64,000 nucleotides of DNA from Vallicoccus soli (GTDB lineage Bacteria; Actinomycetota; Actinomycetes; Motilibacterales; Motilibacteraceae). The stretch lies in NCBI RefSeq assembly GCF_003594885.1, contig NZ_QZEZ01000009.1:1-64000 (forward strand), in the 5' to 3' direction. Below, piece after piece: positions 8,446 through 16,367 of this stretch. Made by a program: the position numbers and the translations under genes. The notes under the pieces are model-generated. The model was given only the letters and a program-made list of their open reading frames with translations. It had not been told where the DNA came from and made no database searches. Position 1 is the first letter of the stretch, and every line of letters starts with the position of its first letter.

Positions 8446-9345
8446 TCAGTAGTAGTACGGGAAGCCGGACCAGTCCGGGGCGCGCTTCTCGAGGAACGCG
8501 TCGCGGCCCTCGACCGCCTCGTCGGTCATGTACGCCAGCCGGGTCGCCTCGCCGGCGAACACCTGCTGGCCGACCATGCCGTCGTCCACCGCGTTGAAGG
8601 CGTACTTGAGCATGCGCTGCGCCGTCGGCGACTTGCCGAGGACCGCGCGGGCCCACTCGACGCCGACCCGCTCGAGGTCCTCGTGCGGGACGACCTCGTT
8701 GACCATGCCCATGCGGTGCGCGGCCTCGGCGTCGTACTCGCGGCCGAGGAAGAACACCTCGCGGGCGAGCTTCTGGCCGACCTGCCGGGCGAGGTACGCC
8801 GAGCCGTACCCGCCGTCGAAGGAGCCCACGTCGGCGTCCGTCTGCTTGAACCGGGCGTGCTCGCGCGAGGCGAGGGTGAGGTCGCAGACGACGTGCAGCG
8901 AGTGCCCGCCGCCGGCGGCCCAGCCGGGCACCAGGCAGATGACGACCTTGGGCATGAACCGCACGAGCCGCTGCACCTCGAGGATGTGCAGCCGCCCGGC
9001 GCGGGCGGGGTCGACGGTGTCGGCGGTCTCGCCCGCGGCGTACTGGTAGCCGGCCCGTCCGCGGACGCGCTGGTCGCCGCCGGAGCAGAACGCCCAGCCG
9101 CCGTCCTTCGGCGACGGTCCGTTGCCGGTGAGCAGGACGCACCCGACGTCGGGGGACCGCCGGGCGTGGTCGAGCACCCGGTAGAGCTCGTCCACGGTGT
9201 GCGGGCGGAAGGCGTTGCGCACCTCCGGCCGGTCGAACGCGACCCGCACGGCACCGAGGTCCACGTGCCGGTGGTAGGTCACGTCGGTGAGGTCGAAGCC
9301 CTGCACCGCCCGCCAGGAGCCTGCGTCGAAGAGGGGGCTGACCAC
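8446..9345 (-). CDS. menB: 1,4-dihydroxy-2-naphthoyl-CoA synthase
   Basis: Crotonase-fold enzyme of 299 residues that cyclises o-succinylbenzoyl-CoA to 1,4-dihydroxy-2-naphthoyl-CoA. The family signatures are clear: RPEVRNAFRPHTVDEL, the oxyanion/active-site segment FCSGGDQRVRG (near residue 100), QTDADVGSFDGGYGSAYLAR and the C-terminal KRAPDWSGFPYYY. Length and ends match actinobacterial MenB. The GTG start is exactly 7 nt from the last base of a TAGCCT hexamer, so transcript and protein probably begin together. It is divergent from menC across 17 nt. Confidence 0.95.
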   Translation of the reverse strand: MVSPLFDAGSWRAVQGFDLTDVTYHRHVDLGAVRVAFDRPEVRNAFRPHTVDELYRVLDHARRSPDVGCVLLTGNGPSPKDGGWAFCSGGDQRVRGRAGYQYAAGETADTVDPARAGRLHILEVQRLVRFMPKVVICLVPGWAAGGGHSLHVVCDLTLASREHARFKQTDADVGSFDGGYGSAYLARQVGQKLAREVFFLGREYDAEAAHRMGMVNEVVPHEDLERVGVEWARAVLGKSPTAQRMLKYAFNAVDDGMVGQQVFAGEATRLAYMTDEAVEGRDAFLEKRAPDWSGFPYYY

Positions 9346-9349
9346 GGCC

Positions 9350-9358
9350 CTAGGCTAG
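9350..9358. promoter_or_regulatory. Symmetric bidirectional -10 element between menB and menC
   Basis: The 17-nt gap between the two divergent GTG codons contains CTAGGCTAG, palindromic except for its central base. On the plus strand TAGGCT (9351-9356) ends 7 nt before the first base of the menC GTG (9363). On the minus strand TAGCCT (9357-9352) ends 7 nt before the menB GTG (9345). Both hexamers fit TAnnnT and both spacings fit a start site on the first base of the codon, so a single palindrome would drive two leaderless messages. Confidence 0.65.
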
Positions 9359-9362
9359 TGCG

Positions 9363-10346
9363 GTGAGCGAGGCGCCCGGTCAGCCCGGTCAGCACGTGTG
9401 GGCGCTCCCGATGCGCACCCGCTTCCGCGGCCTGCTGGTCCGCGAGGGGGTCCTGCTGCGCGGGCCGGCCGGGTGGGGCGAGTTCAGCCCGTTCTGGGAC
9501 TACGGCCCGCGCGAGTCCGCGCCCTGGCTGCGGGCGGCCCGCGAGGCGGCGTACGACGGCTTCCCGCCGCCGGTCCGCGACCGGGTGCCGGTCAACGCCA
9601 CCGTCCCGGCGGTCGGTCCCGAGCGCGCCCACGAGGTCGTTGCGCAGTCCGGCGGCTGCACCACGGCGAAGGTGAAGGTCGCCGAGCCCGGGCAGGGCGA
9701 GGCGGACGACCTGGCCCGGCTCGAGGCGGTGCGCGACGCGCTCGGCCCGGCCGGGCGGGTGCGCATCGACGTCAACGGCCTGTGGGACGTCGACGAGGCC
9801 GTGCGGCGCCTGCCCGCGTACGACCGCGCGGCCGGCGGGCTCGAGTACGTCGAGCAGCCCTGCCGCACCCTCGACGAGCTCGCCCGGGTGCGCCGCGCCG
9901 TCGACGTGCCGGTCGCGGCGGACGAGTCGATCCGCCGGGCCGAGGACCCGCTGCTCGTGGCGCTCGCGGGGGCCGCGGACGTCGCGGTGCTCAAGGTGCA
10001 GCCGCTGGGCGGCGTACGGGCCTGCCTCGAGCTCGCCGAGCGCTGCGGCCTCCCCGTGGTCGTGTCGTCGGCGCTGGAGACGAGCGTGGGGATCGCCGCC
10101 GGCGTCGCCCTCGCCGCGGCCCTGCCCGAGCTGCCGTACGCCTGCGGGCTCGCCACCGTCCAGCTGCTGCGGCACGACCTCGTCGACGACCCGCTGCTGC
10201 CGGTCGACGGGGCCCTCGCGGTGCGCCGCCCGCAGCCGTCCCCGGCGCGGCTGGCCGAGCACGACGCGGGGGTCGACGCGGGCTGGCGGTGGCGCCAGCG
10301 CCTGGACGCGGTCGGGCGCGCCGCCGCCGGGGGCGGCGCCGCGTGA
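9363..10346 (+). CDS. menC: o-succinylbenzoate synthase
   Basis: Enolase-superfamily enzyme of 327 residues that dehydrates SHCHC to o-succinylbenzoate. The catalytic set is present: Lys pair in TAKVKV (near residue 102), metal ligands in RIDVNGLWD, YVEQPC and VAADESI, and the second Lys in VAVLKVQPLGG, followed by SALETSVG. The N-terminus MRTRFRGLLVREGVLLRGP agrees with the actinobacterial MenC type. The GTG at 9363 is placed by the -10 element 7 nt upstream; an internal ATG at 9411 (MRTRF) is an alternative. It overlaps menD by 4 nt (GTGA). Confidence 0.93.
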   Translation: MSEAPGQPGQHVWALPMRTRFRGLLVREGVLLRGPAGWGEFSPFWDYGPRESAPWLRAAREAAYDGFPPPVRDRVPVNATVPAVGPERAHEVVAQSGGCTTAKVKVAEPGQGEADDLARLEAVRDALGPAGRVRIDVNGLWDVDEAVRRLPAYDRAAGGLEYVEQPCRTLDELARVRRAVDVPVAADESIRRAEDPLLVALAGAADVAVLKVQPLGGVRACLELAERCGLPVVVSSALETSVGIAAGVALAAALPELPYACGLATVQLLRHDLVDDPLLPVDGALAVRRPQPSPARLAEHDAGVDAGWRWRQRLDAVGRAAAGGGAA

Positions 10347-12109
10347 ACCCGTCGACCGCGCTCGCCCGGGTCCTCGTCGACGAGCTGGTCCGCGGCGGCG
10401 TCCGCGAGGTCGTCCTGTCGCCCGGCTCGCGCAACGCCCCGCTGTCCGTCGCCCTGCACACGGCCGACGCCGCGGGGGCCCTGCGCCTGCACGTGCGCGT
10501 CGACGAGCGCTCGGCGGGCTTCCTCGCCCTCGGGCTGGCCAAGGCCTCGCAGGTGCCGGTCCCGGTCGTCTGCACCTCGGGCACGGCGGTGGCGAACCTG
10601 CACCCGGCCGTCCTCGAGGCCTCGCACGCCGGGGTGCCGCTCGTCGCGGTGACGGCGGACCGCCCGGCGGAGCTGCGCGGCACGGGGGCGAACCAGACGA
10701 CCGAGCAGCCCGGGGTGTACGGCGCCGCGGTGCGCCTGGCCGTCGACCTGCCGGCGCCCGAGGCGCGCGCGGGGCAGGTGGCGCCGTGGCGCGCCACCGT
10801 CTGCCGCGTCCTGGCCGCCGCGGCGGGCGAGCTCGACGACGACCCGGGCCCGGTGCACCTCGACGTCGCCTTCCGCGAGCCCCTGCTGCCCGACGGCACC
10901 GACGCCTGGCCCGAGCCGCTCGACGGGCGCGCCGACGGCGGGCCGTGGACCCGGGTGTCCATCGCCCCGCCGGTGTGGACCGGCCCCTTCGACGGCCCGC
11001 GCGCGCTGGGCACCGGGCTCGAGCGCACCCTCGTCGTCGTCGGGGACGCGCCGCCGGAGCTGGCGCGCGACGCCGGGCTGCTGGCGCAGCGGCGCGGGTG
11101 GCCGGTGGTGGCCGAGCCGAGCGCGGGCGTGCCGCAGGCGCTGGCGCACGGCCCGCTGCTGCTCGGGGCGGAGGCGTTCGTCGCGGCCGAGCGCCCGCAC
11201 CGGGTGCTCGTCGTGGGCCGCCCGACGCTCGCCCGCCCGGTGCAGCGGCTGCTGCGCGACCCCGAGGTGGTCGTCGAGGTCGTCACGTCGTCGCCGCGCT
11301 GGGCGGACCCGGGCGCGGTCGCGACGGCCGTGCACCACCCCTCGTGGGTCGCGGCGGGCCTGCGCGAGCCCGCGGAGCCGCCGCCGGGGGCGTGGCGCCC
11401 GCTCGCCGGCGACCCGGCGGTCGCGGACGCGGCGTGGGCCCGGCGCTGGCAGGAGGCGGCGGCGTCGGCCGCGCGCGCGGTGGCGCAGGTGCTGGACGAC
11501 GCCCCGCTGAGCGGGCCGGCGGTGGCGCGCGCGCTCGTCGAGGCGCTGCCGGACCGCTCGCTGCTCGTCCTGGGCTCGTCGAGCCCGGTGCGCGACGTGG
11601 ACCTCGCCGCGGCGCCGCGGGAGGGGCTCGCGGTGCTCGCGAACCGGGGCCTCGCGGGCATCGACGGCACGGTGTCCACCGCGCTCGGGGCGGCCCTGGC
11701 GCACCGCGGCCCGGCGTACGCCCTGCTCGGCGACCTCACCCTCCTGCACGACGCGAACGGCCTGGTCCTCGGGCCGCAGGAGCCGCGCCCGGACCTCGTC
11801 CTCGTCGTCGTCAACGACGACGGCGGCGGCATCTTCACGCAGCTCGAGCAGGGCGCGCCCGAGCACGCCGCCGGCTTCGAGCGGGTCTTCGGCACCCCGA
11901 CCGGCGTGGACCTCGAGGCGCTGTGCCTGGCGCACGGCACGCGGTACGAGCTCGTGCGCGACCTCGACGCCCTGCGCGCCGCGCTCGCCCCGGCCCCCGG
12001 GCTGCGCCTCGTCGAGGTGCCCGTGGACCGCTCGGCCACCCGCGCCCTGCACGCGCGGCTCCGCGCCGCCGTCGCCGCGGCCGTCTCCCCGCCCGGCTGG
12101 TGCTCGTGA
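10343..12109 (+). CDS. menD: 2-succinyl-5-enolpyruvyl-6-hydroxy-3-cyclohexene-1-carboxylate synthase
   Basis: ThDP-dependent MenD of 588 residues; it condenses isochorismate with 2-oxoglutarate. N-terminal VLSPGSRNAPLSVAL and DERSAGFLALGLAK (catalytic Glu region) are diagnostic, as is TADRPAELRGTGANQTTEQ. The ThDP/Mg motif is GDLTLLHDANGL...NDDGGGIF (near residue 455). The start is the GTG whose last two bases and following A form the menC stop (GTGA), so the pair is translationally coupled. A cluster of strong hairpins follows the stop. Confidence 0.95.
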   Translation: MNPSTALARVLVDELVRGGVREVVLSPGSRNAPLSVALHTADAAGALRLHVRVDERSAGFLALGLAKASQVPVPVVCTSGTAVANLHPAVLEASHAGVPLVAVTADRPAELRGTGANQTTEQPGVYGAAVRLAVDLPAPEARAGQVAPWRATVCRVLAAAAGELDDDPGPVHLDVAFREPLLPDGTDAWPEPLDGRADGGPWTRVSIAPPVWTGPFDGPRALGTGLERTLVVVGDAPPELARDAGLLAQRRGWPVVAEPSAGVPQALAHGPLLLGAEAFVAAERPHRVLVVGRPTLARPVQRLLRDPEVVVEVVTSSPRWADPGAVATAVHHPSWVAAGLREPAEPPPGAWRPLAGDPAVADAAWARRWQEAAASAARAVAQVLDDAPLSGPAVARALVEALPDRSLLVLGSSSPVRDVDLAAAPREGLAVLANRGLAGIDGTVSTALGAALAHRGPAYALLGDLTLLHDANGLVLGPQEPRPDLVLVVVNDDGGGIFTQLEQGAPEHAAGFERVFGTPTGVDLEALCLAHGTRYELVRDLDALRAALAPAPGLRLVEVPVDRSATRALHARLRAAVAAAVSPPGWCS

Positions 12110-12117
12110 CCACGTGA

Positions 12118-12197
12118 GGCACCCGTACGGGTGCCCCGCGAGGCCAGGAGGCCTCGTGGGGCACCCGTGCGCCTCGTCCGGCGGCACCGGACGAGGC
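12118..12197 (+). terminator. Three overlapping hairpins after menD
   Basis: Beginning 9 nt after the menD stop there is an 18-bp perfect palindrome (12118-12135). Its right half is also the left arm of a 19-bp stem (12127-12145 with 12150-12168, one G-U pair, loop AGGA). A third stem of 11 bp follows (12171-12181 with 12187-12197). The first two cannot form together. They most simply terminate menCD transcription. No U-tract is present. Confidence 0.6.
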
Positions 12198-12236
12198 ACC
12201 GGCACCGGTCGGGCGCGGGTCGGGGTCGAGGGCCCC

Positions 12237-12470
12237 TCAGTGGCGGCGGAACGCGTACGCGCGCCGCCCGCCGCCGGCGGGGGAGGTGCTCGGGTGCCCG
12301 GCGGCGCCCTCGCGCCGGTGCCCGCGCCCGCCCCGCCCCGCGGGGGCGGGTGCGGCGGCCAGGCCCGGCAGCACCGGGCGGTCGGGGCCCGGGGCGGGCC
12401 GGGCGTCGGGAGCGGTGGGGGTGAGCGTGAGCTCGGTGGTGGGCAGGTGCGGGACGGGACGGGCAGCCAT
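12237..12470 (-). CDS. Small proline/alanine-rich hypothetical protein
   Basis: A possible 77-residue protein starting at the ATG at 12470, with AGGAGG 5 nt upstream (12476-12481), one of the best ribosome-binding sites here. The sequence (MAARPVPHLPTTELTLTPTA at the N-terminus, YAFRRH at the end) is rich in Pro, Ala, Gly and Arg, with no membrane segment or known motif. The frame is open further upstream, but that part looks like composition-driven noise. It could be a short disordered protein. I do not recognise a family, and spurious coding in high-G+C DNA cannot be excluded. Confidence 0.4.
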   Translation of the reverse strand: MAARPVPHLPTTELTLTPTAPDARPAPGPDRPVLPGLAAAPAPAGRGGRGHRREGAAGHPSTSPAGGGRRAYAFRRH

Positions 12471-12481
12471 GCGGGCCTCCT

Positions 12482-12831
12482 CGGGCAGCGAGGACGGTGC
12501 GGCAGCGCCGGCGCCCGCCGGGGCGGGCGCTGCGCGCGGGGGAGCGCCTGGGGCGCGGGGGCGCCGCGCCGTCCCGGGCCCGGTGGTCGGGCCCGCAGGG
12601 ACGTGCGGCGCGGTGCGACGAGCGGTGCGGGTCACCGGCCTGCGCGCCGGTGCCGGTCGGGGCGGTGGCCTCACGCCCCCGGGTGGCTCAGCTGATCATG
12701 CGCAGGACCGTACGCCCCGCCCGGCGCGGGGCGCCACGGCTTTCCCGCGCCGCCGTCGGCGACCGCCCGCCGCTGCTGGATCACCCGGACGGGTGATGCG
12801 CGGGTGCGCCCCCGCAGGCACCCTGGGTGAC
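12482..12831. other. Intergenic region with palindrome, no convincing gene
   Basis: About 350 nt without a supportable gene, between two divergent small ORFs. It contains several G+C-rich hairpins, a single TGATCATGCGC motif at 12693-12703 like the core of the 47.9-kb array, and a perfect inverted repeat ATCACCC-GGAC-GGGTGAT at 12780-12797, 34 nt before the next start codon. The last could be an operator or a small hairpin. Confidence 0.4.
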
Positions 12832-13020
12832 ATGTTCGTCGCCGCGACCCCGGACACCGTCCAGCTCATCGTGCTGCGCCGGGCCCTCGACGGGCCGCGG
12901 ACCGTCGCCGACGGCTCGCTGACCGTCGCGGCGGTCCCCGCCGCACCGGTGGTGCGGGCGGGGACCCCGCGGGTCGAGCGGGTCGAGCGGGTCGGCGACC
13001 GGCTCGACCTCTACCTGTAG
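12832..13020 (+). CDS. Small hypothetical protein, 62 residues
   Basis: ATG-initiated 62-residue ORF (MFVAATPDTVQLIVLRRALD at the N-terminus, RVERVGDRLDLYL at the end). It has a mixed hydrophobic/charged pattern compatible with a small beta-rich domain, without cysteines or a membrane helix. Support for being real: CACCCT ends 7 nt before the ATG, the spacing seen at other leaderless starts here, and a strong hairpin begins right after the stop. No family recognised. Confidence 0.5.
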   Translation: MFVAATPDTVQLIVLRRALDGPRTVADGSLTVAAVPAAPVVRAGTPRVERVERVGDRLDLYL

Positions 13021-13062
13021 GCGCCCGGGCCGCCCGGGCGGCGGACCGCCCGGGCCGGGCGC
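13021..13062. terminator. Bidirectional terminator hairpin
   Basis: Inverted repeat with outer arms 13021-13027/13056-13062 and an inner 10-bp stem 13032-13041/13046-13055 around a CGGA loop. It lies between the convergent 62-residue ORF and the iron-siderophore binding protein gene, so it can serve both. Confidence 0.65.
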
Positions 13063-13072
13063 CCGGCGCCGC

Positions 13073-14074
13073 TCAGGCGACGTCGCGCGCCTGCTCCAGG
13101 TGGCCGGCGAGCTCCTGCGCCCACGCCGCCTGGGCCTTCGAGTCCAGCGCGGCGAACACCCAGCGGTGGACCTGGTCCGAGGACGCGGCGGGGGTGCGCG
13201 CGAAGGTGGGCTGGCGCTGCATCTCCTCGACCGGCATCGCGCGCTCGGACTCCAGCACCACGTCCGCGGGGAGGGTGCCGATGTTCTCCCAGCTCAGCGT
13301 CTCCCAGTAGTAGCCCTCGCCGCCCGGGTCGACGAAGTCGACCCCCAGGTCGCCGAAGGCGCGCAGCACCGGGTCGTCCTGCGCCTTGGCGACGTACACG
13401 CCCTCGCCCGGGTAGGCGGCGCCGACGAGCACGTCGAGGTCGCGCTCGCCGGCGGCGCGCAGCCGCTCGGCCGCGGCGGCGTACTCCTCGCGGGCCGCGT
13501 CCACGTCGGCCCGGTCGGCCCCGAGCGACACCGCGAGCTCCTCGGTGCGCTCCACGACGTCCACGGCGCTGCCGCGCATCGCGACCGCCACGATCGGGGC
13601 GATCTCGGCGGCCGCCTCCTGCTGGGCGAGGTCGGTGAAGCCGTACAGCGGCTTGGTGTCGTCGATCGTCCCCTCGCTGTCCACCGGGTAGGCGTGGGTG
13701 ACGATCACGTCGGGGTCGGCGGCCGCGAGCTGCTCGAGGTCGATCTCGCCGTAGGCCGTGCCGAGGTCGGTGGTCCCCGAGGTGTCGAAGCCCTCGAAGC
13801 GGCTGTCCGCCGCGAGGGCGCTCCAGCCGAAGGTGGCGACGGGGGCGACGTCGTACGCGAAGAGGCTGGCCGCCACGTCGGTGAGGGCGACGACGCGGTC
13901 GGGCCGCTCGTCGAGCTCGAGCGTCGTGCCGAGGTCGTCGGTGAAGGACCAGCCGGTGGCCTCCCCGCCGGCCGCGGCGCTGCCGGTGGTGTCGTCGGAA
14001 CCGCCGCAGGCGGCCAGCAGCAGGGCGGCGAGGGCGGCGCCGGCGAGGCGGGGCGCGGGACGGCGTGCGGTCAT
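13073..14074 (-). CDS. Iron-siderophore ABC transporter substrate-binding lipoprotein
   Basis: A 333-residue periplasmic-binding-protein-like lipoprotein (FepB/FecB class). It has a lipoprotein signal with lipobox LLAACGG (Cys at residue 22), then a Thr/Gly-rich linker and the family pattern LELDERPDRVVALTDVAASLFAYDVAPVA, YGEIDLEQLAAADPDVIV and ENIGTLPADVVL. It would capture a ferric siderophore at the outer face of the membrane and deliver it to a permease; no permease or ATPase gene is adjacent. The ATG follows GGAGAG by 6 nt. A DtxR/IdeR box covers the predicted -10, so it is very likely iron-repressed. Confidence 0.88.
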   Translation of the reverse strand: MTARRPAPRLAGAALAALLLAACGGSDDTTGSAAAGGEATGWSFTDDLGTTLELDERPDRVVALTDVAASLFAYDVAPVATFGWSALAADSRFEGFDTSGTTDLGTAYGEIDLEQLAAADPDVIVTHAYPVDSEGTIDDTKPLYGFTDLAQQEAAAEIAPIVAVAMRGSAVDVVERTEELAVSLGADRADVDAAREEYAAAAERLRAAGERDLDVLVGAAYPGEGVYVAKAQDDPVLRAFGDLGVDFVDPGGEGYYWETLSWENIGTLPADVVLESERAMPVEEMQRQPTFARTPAASSDQVHRWVFAALDSKAQAAWAQELAGHLEQARDVA

Positions 14075-14099
14075 GCGGGGCTCTCCAGGCTCGAGGAAC

Positions 14100-14118
14100 T
14101 CAGGTGAGGCTCACCTTA
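14100..14118 (-). promoter_or_regulatory. DtxR/IdeR iron box over the promoter of the siderophore-binding lipoprotein
   Basis: TCAGGTGAGGCTCACCTTA (plus strand) matches the 19-bp DtxR/IdeR consensus TTAGGTTAGGCTAACCTAA at 15 positions and is nearly symmetric. On the minus strand TAAGGT (14118-14113), a TAnnnT-type -10, lies inside it, about 39 nt before the ATG. Iron-loaded DtxR/IdeR bound here would block polymerase. Confidence 0.75.
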
Positions 14119-14166
14119 CCCACACCTCGACGGGTGCTCCGGCGCCCGGTGGGGGAAGGTTGTCCC

Positions 14167-15087
14167 ATGCACAGGGGCACGCCCACGGGGGAGCAGCACG
14201 CGCTGGCGGCCGGGCCGTACCGCGCGGTGGCGGTGGAGGTCGGCGGCGGGATCCGGTCGCTGGTGCACGACGGGCGCGACCTGCTCGACGGGTACGCCGA
14301 GGACGCCCTGCCCGACGGCGGGCGCGGGCAGGTGCTCGCGCCGTGGCCCAACCGGCTGCGCGACGGGCGCTGGACCTGGCGGGGCCGCACCCTGCAGCTG
14401 CCCCTCACCGAGGTGGCCCGGGCGACCGCGAACCACGGGCTCGTGCGCTGGGCCGGGTGGAGCGCCCTGGAGCGCTCGCCGGAGCGCGTCGTCCTGGCCC
14501 ACCGGCTGCACCCGCAGCCGGGCTACCCGTTCCGCCTGGACCTGCGGGCGGCGTACGCCGTCGACGCCGTCGAGGGGCTCGCCGTCGAGCTGGCGGCGAC
14601 GAACGCCGGCGACGAGGAGGCCCCCGTCGCGCTGGGCCAGCACCCGTACCTCGCCGCGCCCGGCGGCGGCACCGTCGACGGGTGCCGCCTCGCCGTGCCC
14701 GCGGCCACCCGCCTCGTCGTCGACGACCGCGGCACCCCGGTGGGGCGCGAGGCGGTCGAGGGGACGCCGTACGACCTGCGGCAGGGGCGCGCGCTCGGTG
14801 AGCAGGTGGTGGACGACACGTTCACGGACCTCGTCCCGGGGCAGTCGGGCCGGGTGCGCGTGGAGCTGCGGGGGCCGGACGGCTCGGGGACGGTGCTGTG
14901 GACCGAGCGGCCGGCCGGCTGGCTGCAGGTGTTCACCGGCGACACGCTCGCCGAGGGGCGGCGGCGACGCGGTGTGGCCGTGGAGCCGATGACCGCGCCC
15001 GGGAACGCGCTTGCCAGCGGGACGGGCCTCCAGGTCCTCGCTCCGGGGGAGACCCTCGCGCTGCGGTGGGGCGTGGCGGCGCTGTGA
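14167..15087 (+). CDS. Aldose 1-epimerase family protein
   Basis: Galactose-mutarotase-like protein of 306 residues. Recognisable positions are LAPWPNRLRDGRW (near residue 60), the His in TANHGLVRW, the His-Pro-Tyr motif LGQHPYLAAPGG (near residue 158) and the catalytic Glu in VAVEPMTAPGNAL near the end. It would interconvert the anomers of a hexose; specificity cannot be read. The ATG at 14167 is preceded by GGAAGG and sits just before the typical N-terminus; the ORF upstream overlaps the iron-box region. Its stop overlaps the next gene by 4 nt (GTGA). Confidence 0.88.
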   Translation: MHRGTPTGEQHALAAGPYRAVAVEVGGGIRSLVHDGRDLLDGYAEDALPDGGRGQVLAPWPNRLRDGRWTWRGRTLQLPLTEVARATANHGLVRWAGWSALERSPERVVLAHRLHPQPGYPFRLDLRAAYAVDAVEGLAVELAATNAGDEEAPVALGQHPYLAAPGGGTVDGCRLAVPAATRLVVDDRGTPVGREAVEGTPYDLRQGRALGEQVVDDTFTDLVPGQSGRVRVELRGPDGSGTVLWTERPAGWLQVFTGDTLAEGRRRRGVAVEPMTAPGNALASGTGLQVLAPGETLALRWGVAAL

Positions 15088-16352
15088 GGTACGCGACGGG
15101 GAGCGGCTGGGTGGAGTCGGCCGCGGCGCGGGCGCACGGCGGTCTGCTGCGCAGGGCGCACCTCTGCTCGCCCGCGGACTTCACCACCATCGCCGTGGAG
15201 GAGGCGCGGGCCCTCGGTGTCGACGAGCTGGTCATCTACCTCGCCGACCACGTCGAGCGCACGCTGGTGCCCATGCCCGGCCGGCACACCGCGGACCGGC
15301 AACCGCTGTCCGTCGAGGGGACGCTCGGCGGGCGCGCGTACAGCACGAGCTCCGTGCTCGAGGTGGGAAGCGGTAGTCCGCTGCAGACCCGGCTGTGGAT
15401 CCCGCTGCTGGACGGCACCCACCGGCTGGGCGTCGTCGAGGTCGGCCTGCGGCCCGCGCTGGGCGAGGTGTCGGACGCGCTCGTGGAGGCCTGCGAGCGC
15501 TACGTGCACCTCCTGGCGCAGGTCTCGGTGAGCAAGGCCGCGTACGGCGACATCGTCGAGTTCGTGCGGCGCACCCGCCCGCTGTCGGTCGCCGGCGAGC
15601 TCCAGCGCGCCCAGCTGCCGCCGGCGACCTTCGCCACCGACCGGCTGGCGCTCGCGGCGCTGCTCGAGCCGGTCGAGGCGGGTGGCGGTGACGGCTACGA
15701 CTACGCGGCCAACGGCGACACCGCCCACCTCGCGGTCCTCAGCGCCCACGGCGAGGGCGTGGCCGCCGCGACGTCGACGGCGCTGGCGCTCGCGGCGTAC
15801 CGCAGTGGGCGGCGCGCGCTGCTCGGGCTCGAGGAGACCTGGTCGCTCGTCGACGGCGCGCTCACCGCGGCGCCCCGCCCGGTGACCGCGGTGCTCGCGG
15901 AGCTCGACCTGGGCTCCGGCCAGCTGCGCTGGCTGTCGGCGGGGCACGCCGCACCGTCGCTGCTGCGCGGCGGGCGACCGGTGCGGGCCGGGGACGCCCC
16001 GGCGGGCCCCCCGCTCGGTGCCGGCGCGGGGGCCGTGCGCGCCGGCGAGCCCGCCGTCGTCCGCTGGGCGCTGGAGCCGGGCGACCGCCTGCTGCTGCAC
16101 ACCCCCGGGCTCGCGACCGCCACGACGCCGCAGGGCGAGCGCCTCGACCGCGACGCGCTGTGCCGGCTCGTGGAGCGGTACGACGCCGCGCAGGGCCCGG
16201 CGGAGACGCTGCGGCGGCTGCGCCACGCCGTGCTCGGCCCGGGCAGCGCGCTCGCGGGCGACGCGACGGCCCTGCTGCTCGAGTGGCGCGGCGGGCACGA
16301 GCGCACCCTGGTGCCGGCCCTGCCCCGCCGGGCCCGCCAGCCCGTCGGCTGA
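15084..16352 (+). CDS. GAF-like plus SpoIIE/PP2C-type phosphatase domain protein, probably inactive
   Basis: A 422-residue protein of the actinobacterial SpoIIE-phosphatase group. Residues about 20-150 look like a GAF-type sensor (DELVIYLADHVERTLVPMPG). The rest follows the PP2C-like fold: GGDGYDYAANGDTAHLAVLS, LAAYRSGRRALLGL, VTAVLAELDLGSGQLRWLSAGHAAPSLLRGG and LEPGDRLLLHTPGL. Two metal-binding Asp positions are altered: the usual FDAMGH is LSAHGE, and the usual YTDG is HTPG, while the last Asp (GDATALLLEW) remains. It is therefore likely a pseudophosphatase that binds rather than hydrolyses phosphoprotein. The start is the GTG overlapping the epimerase stop. Confidence 0.8.
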   Translation: MRYATGSGWVESAAARAHGGLLRRAHLCSPADFTTIAVEEARALGVDELVIYLADHVERTLVPMPGRHTADRQPLSVEGTLGGRAYSTSSVLEVGSGSPLQTRLWIPLLDGTHRLGVVEVGLRPALGEVSDALVEACERYVHLLAQVSVSKAAYGDIVEFVRRTRPLSVAGELQRAQLPPATFATDRLALAALLEPVEAGGGDGYDYAANGDTAHLAVLSAHGEGVAAATSTALALAAYRSGRRALLGLEETWSLVDGALTAAPRPVTAVLAELDLGSGQLRWLSAGHAAPSLLRGGRPVRAGDAPAGPPLGAGAGAVRAGEPAVVRWALEPGDRLLLHTPGLATATTPQGERLDRDALCRLVERYDAAQGPAETLRRLRHAVLGPGSALAGDATALLLEWRGGHERTLVPALPRRARQPVG

Positions 16353-16367
16353 GCGGTGCCGGCGGGG

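Noticed and set aside
12471-12674. Longer version of the small Pro-rich protein (145 residues)
   Set aside because: The added N-terminus has no ribosome-binding site, whereas the internal ATG at 12470 has a perfect AGGAGG.
12693-12703. Single TGATCATGC motif as an attachment site or origin signal
   Set aside because: There is no partner copy, integrase, DnaA-box cluster or tRNA nearby, so it is recorded only as a relative of the array core.
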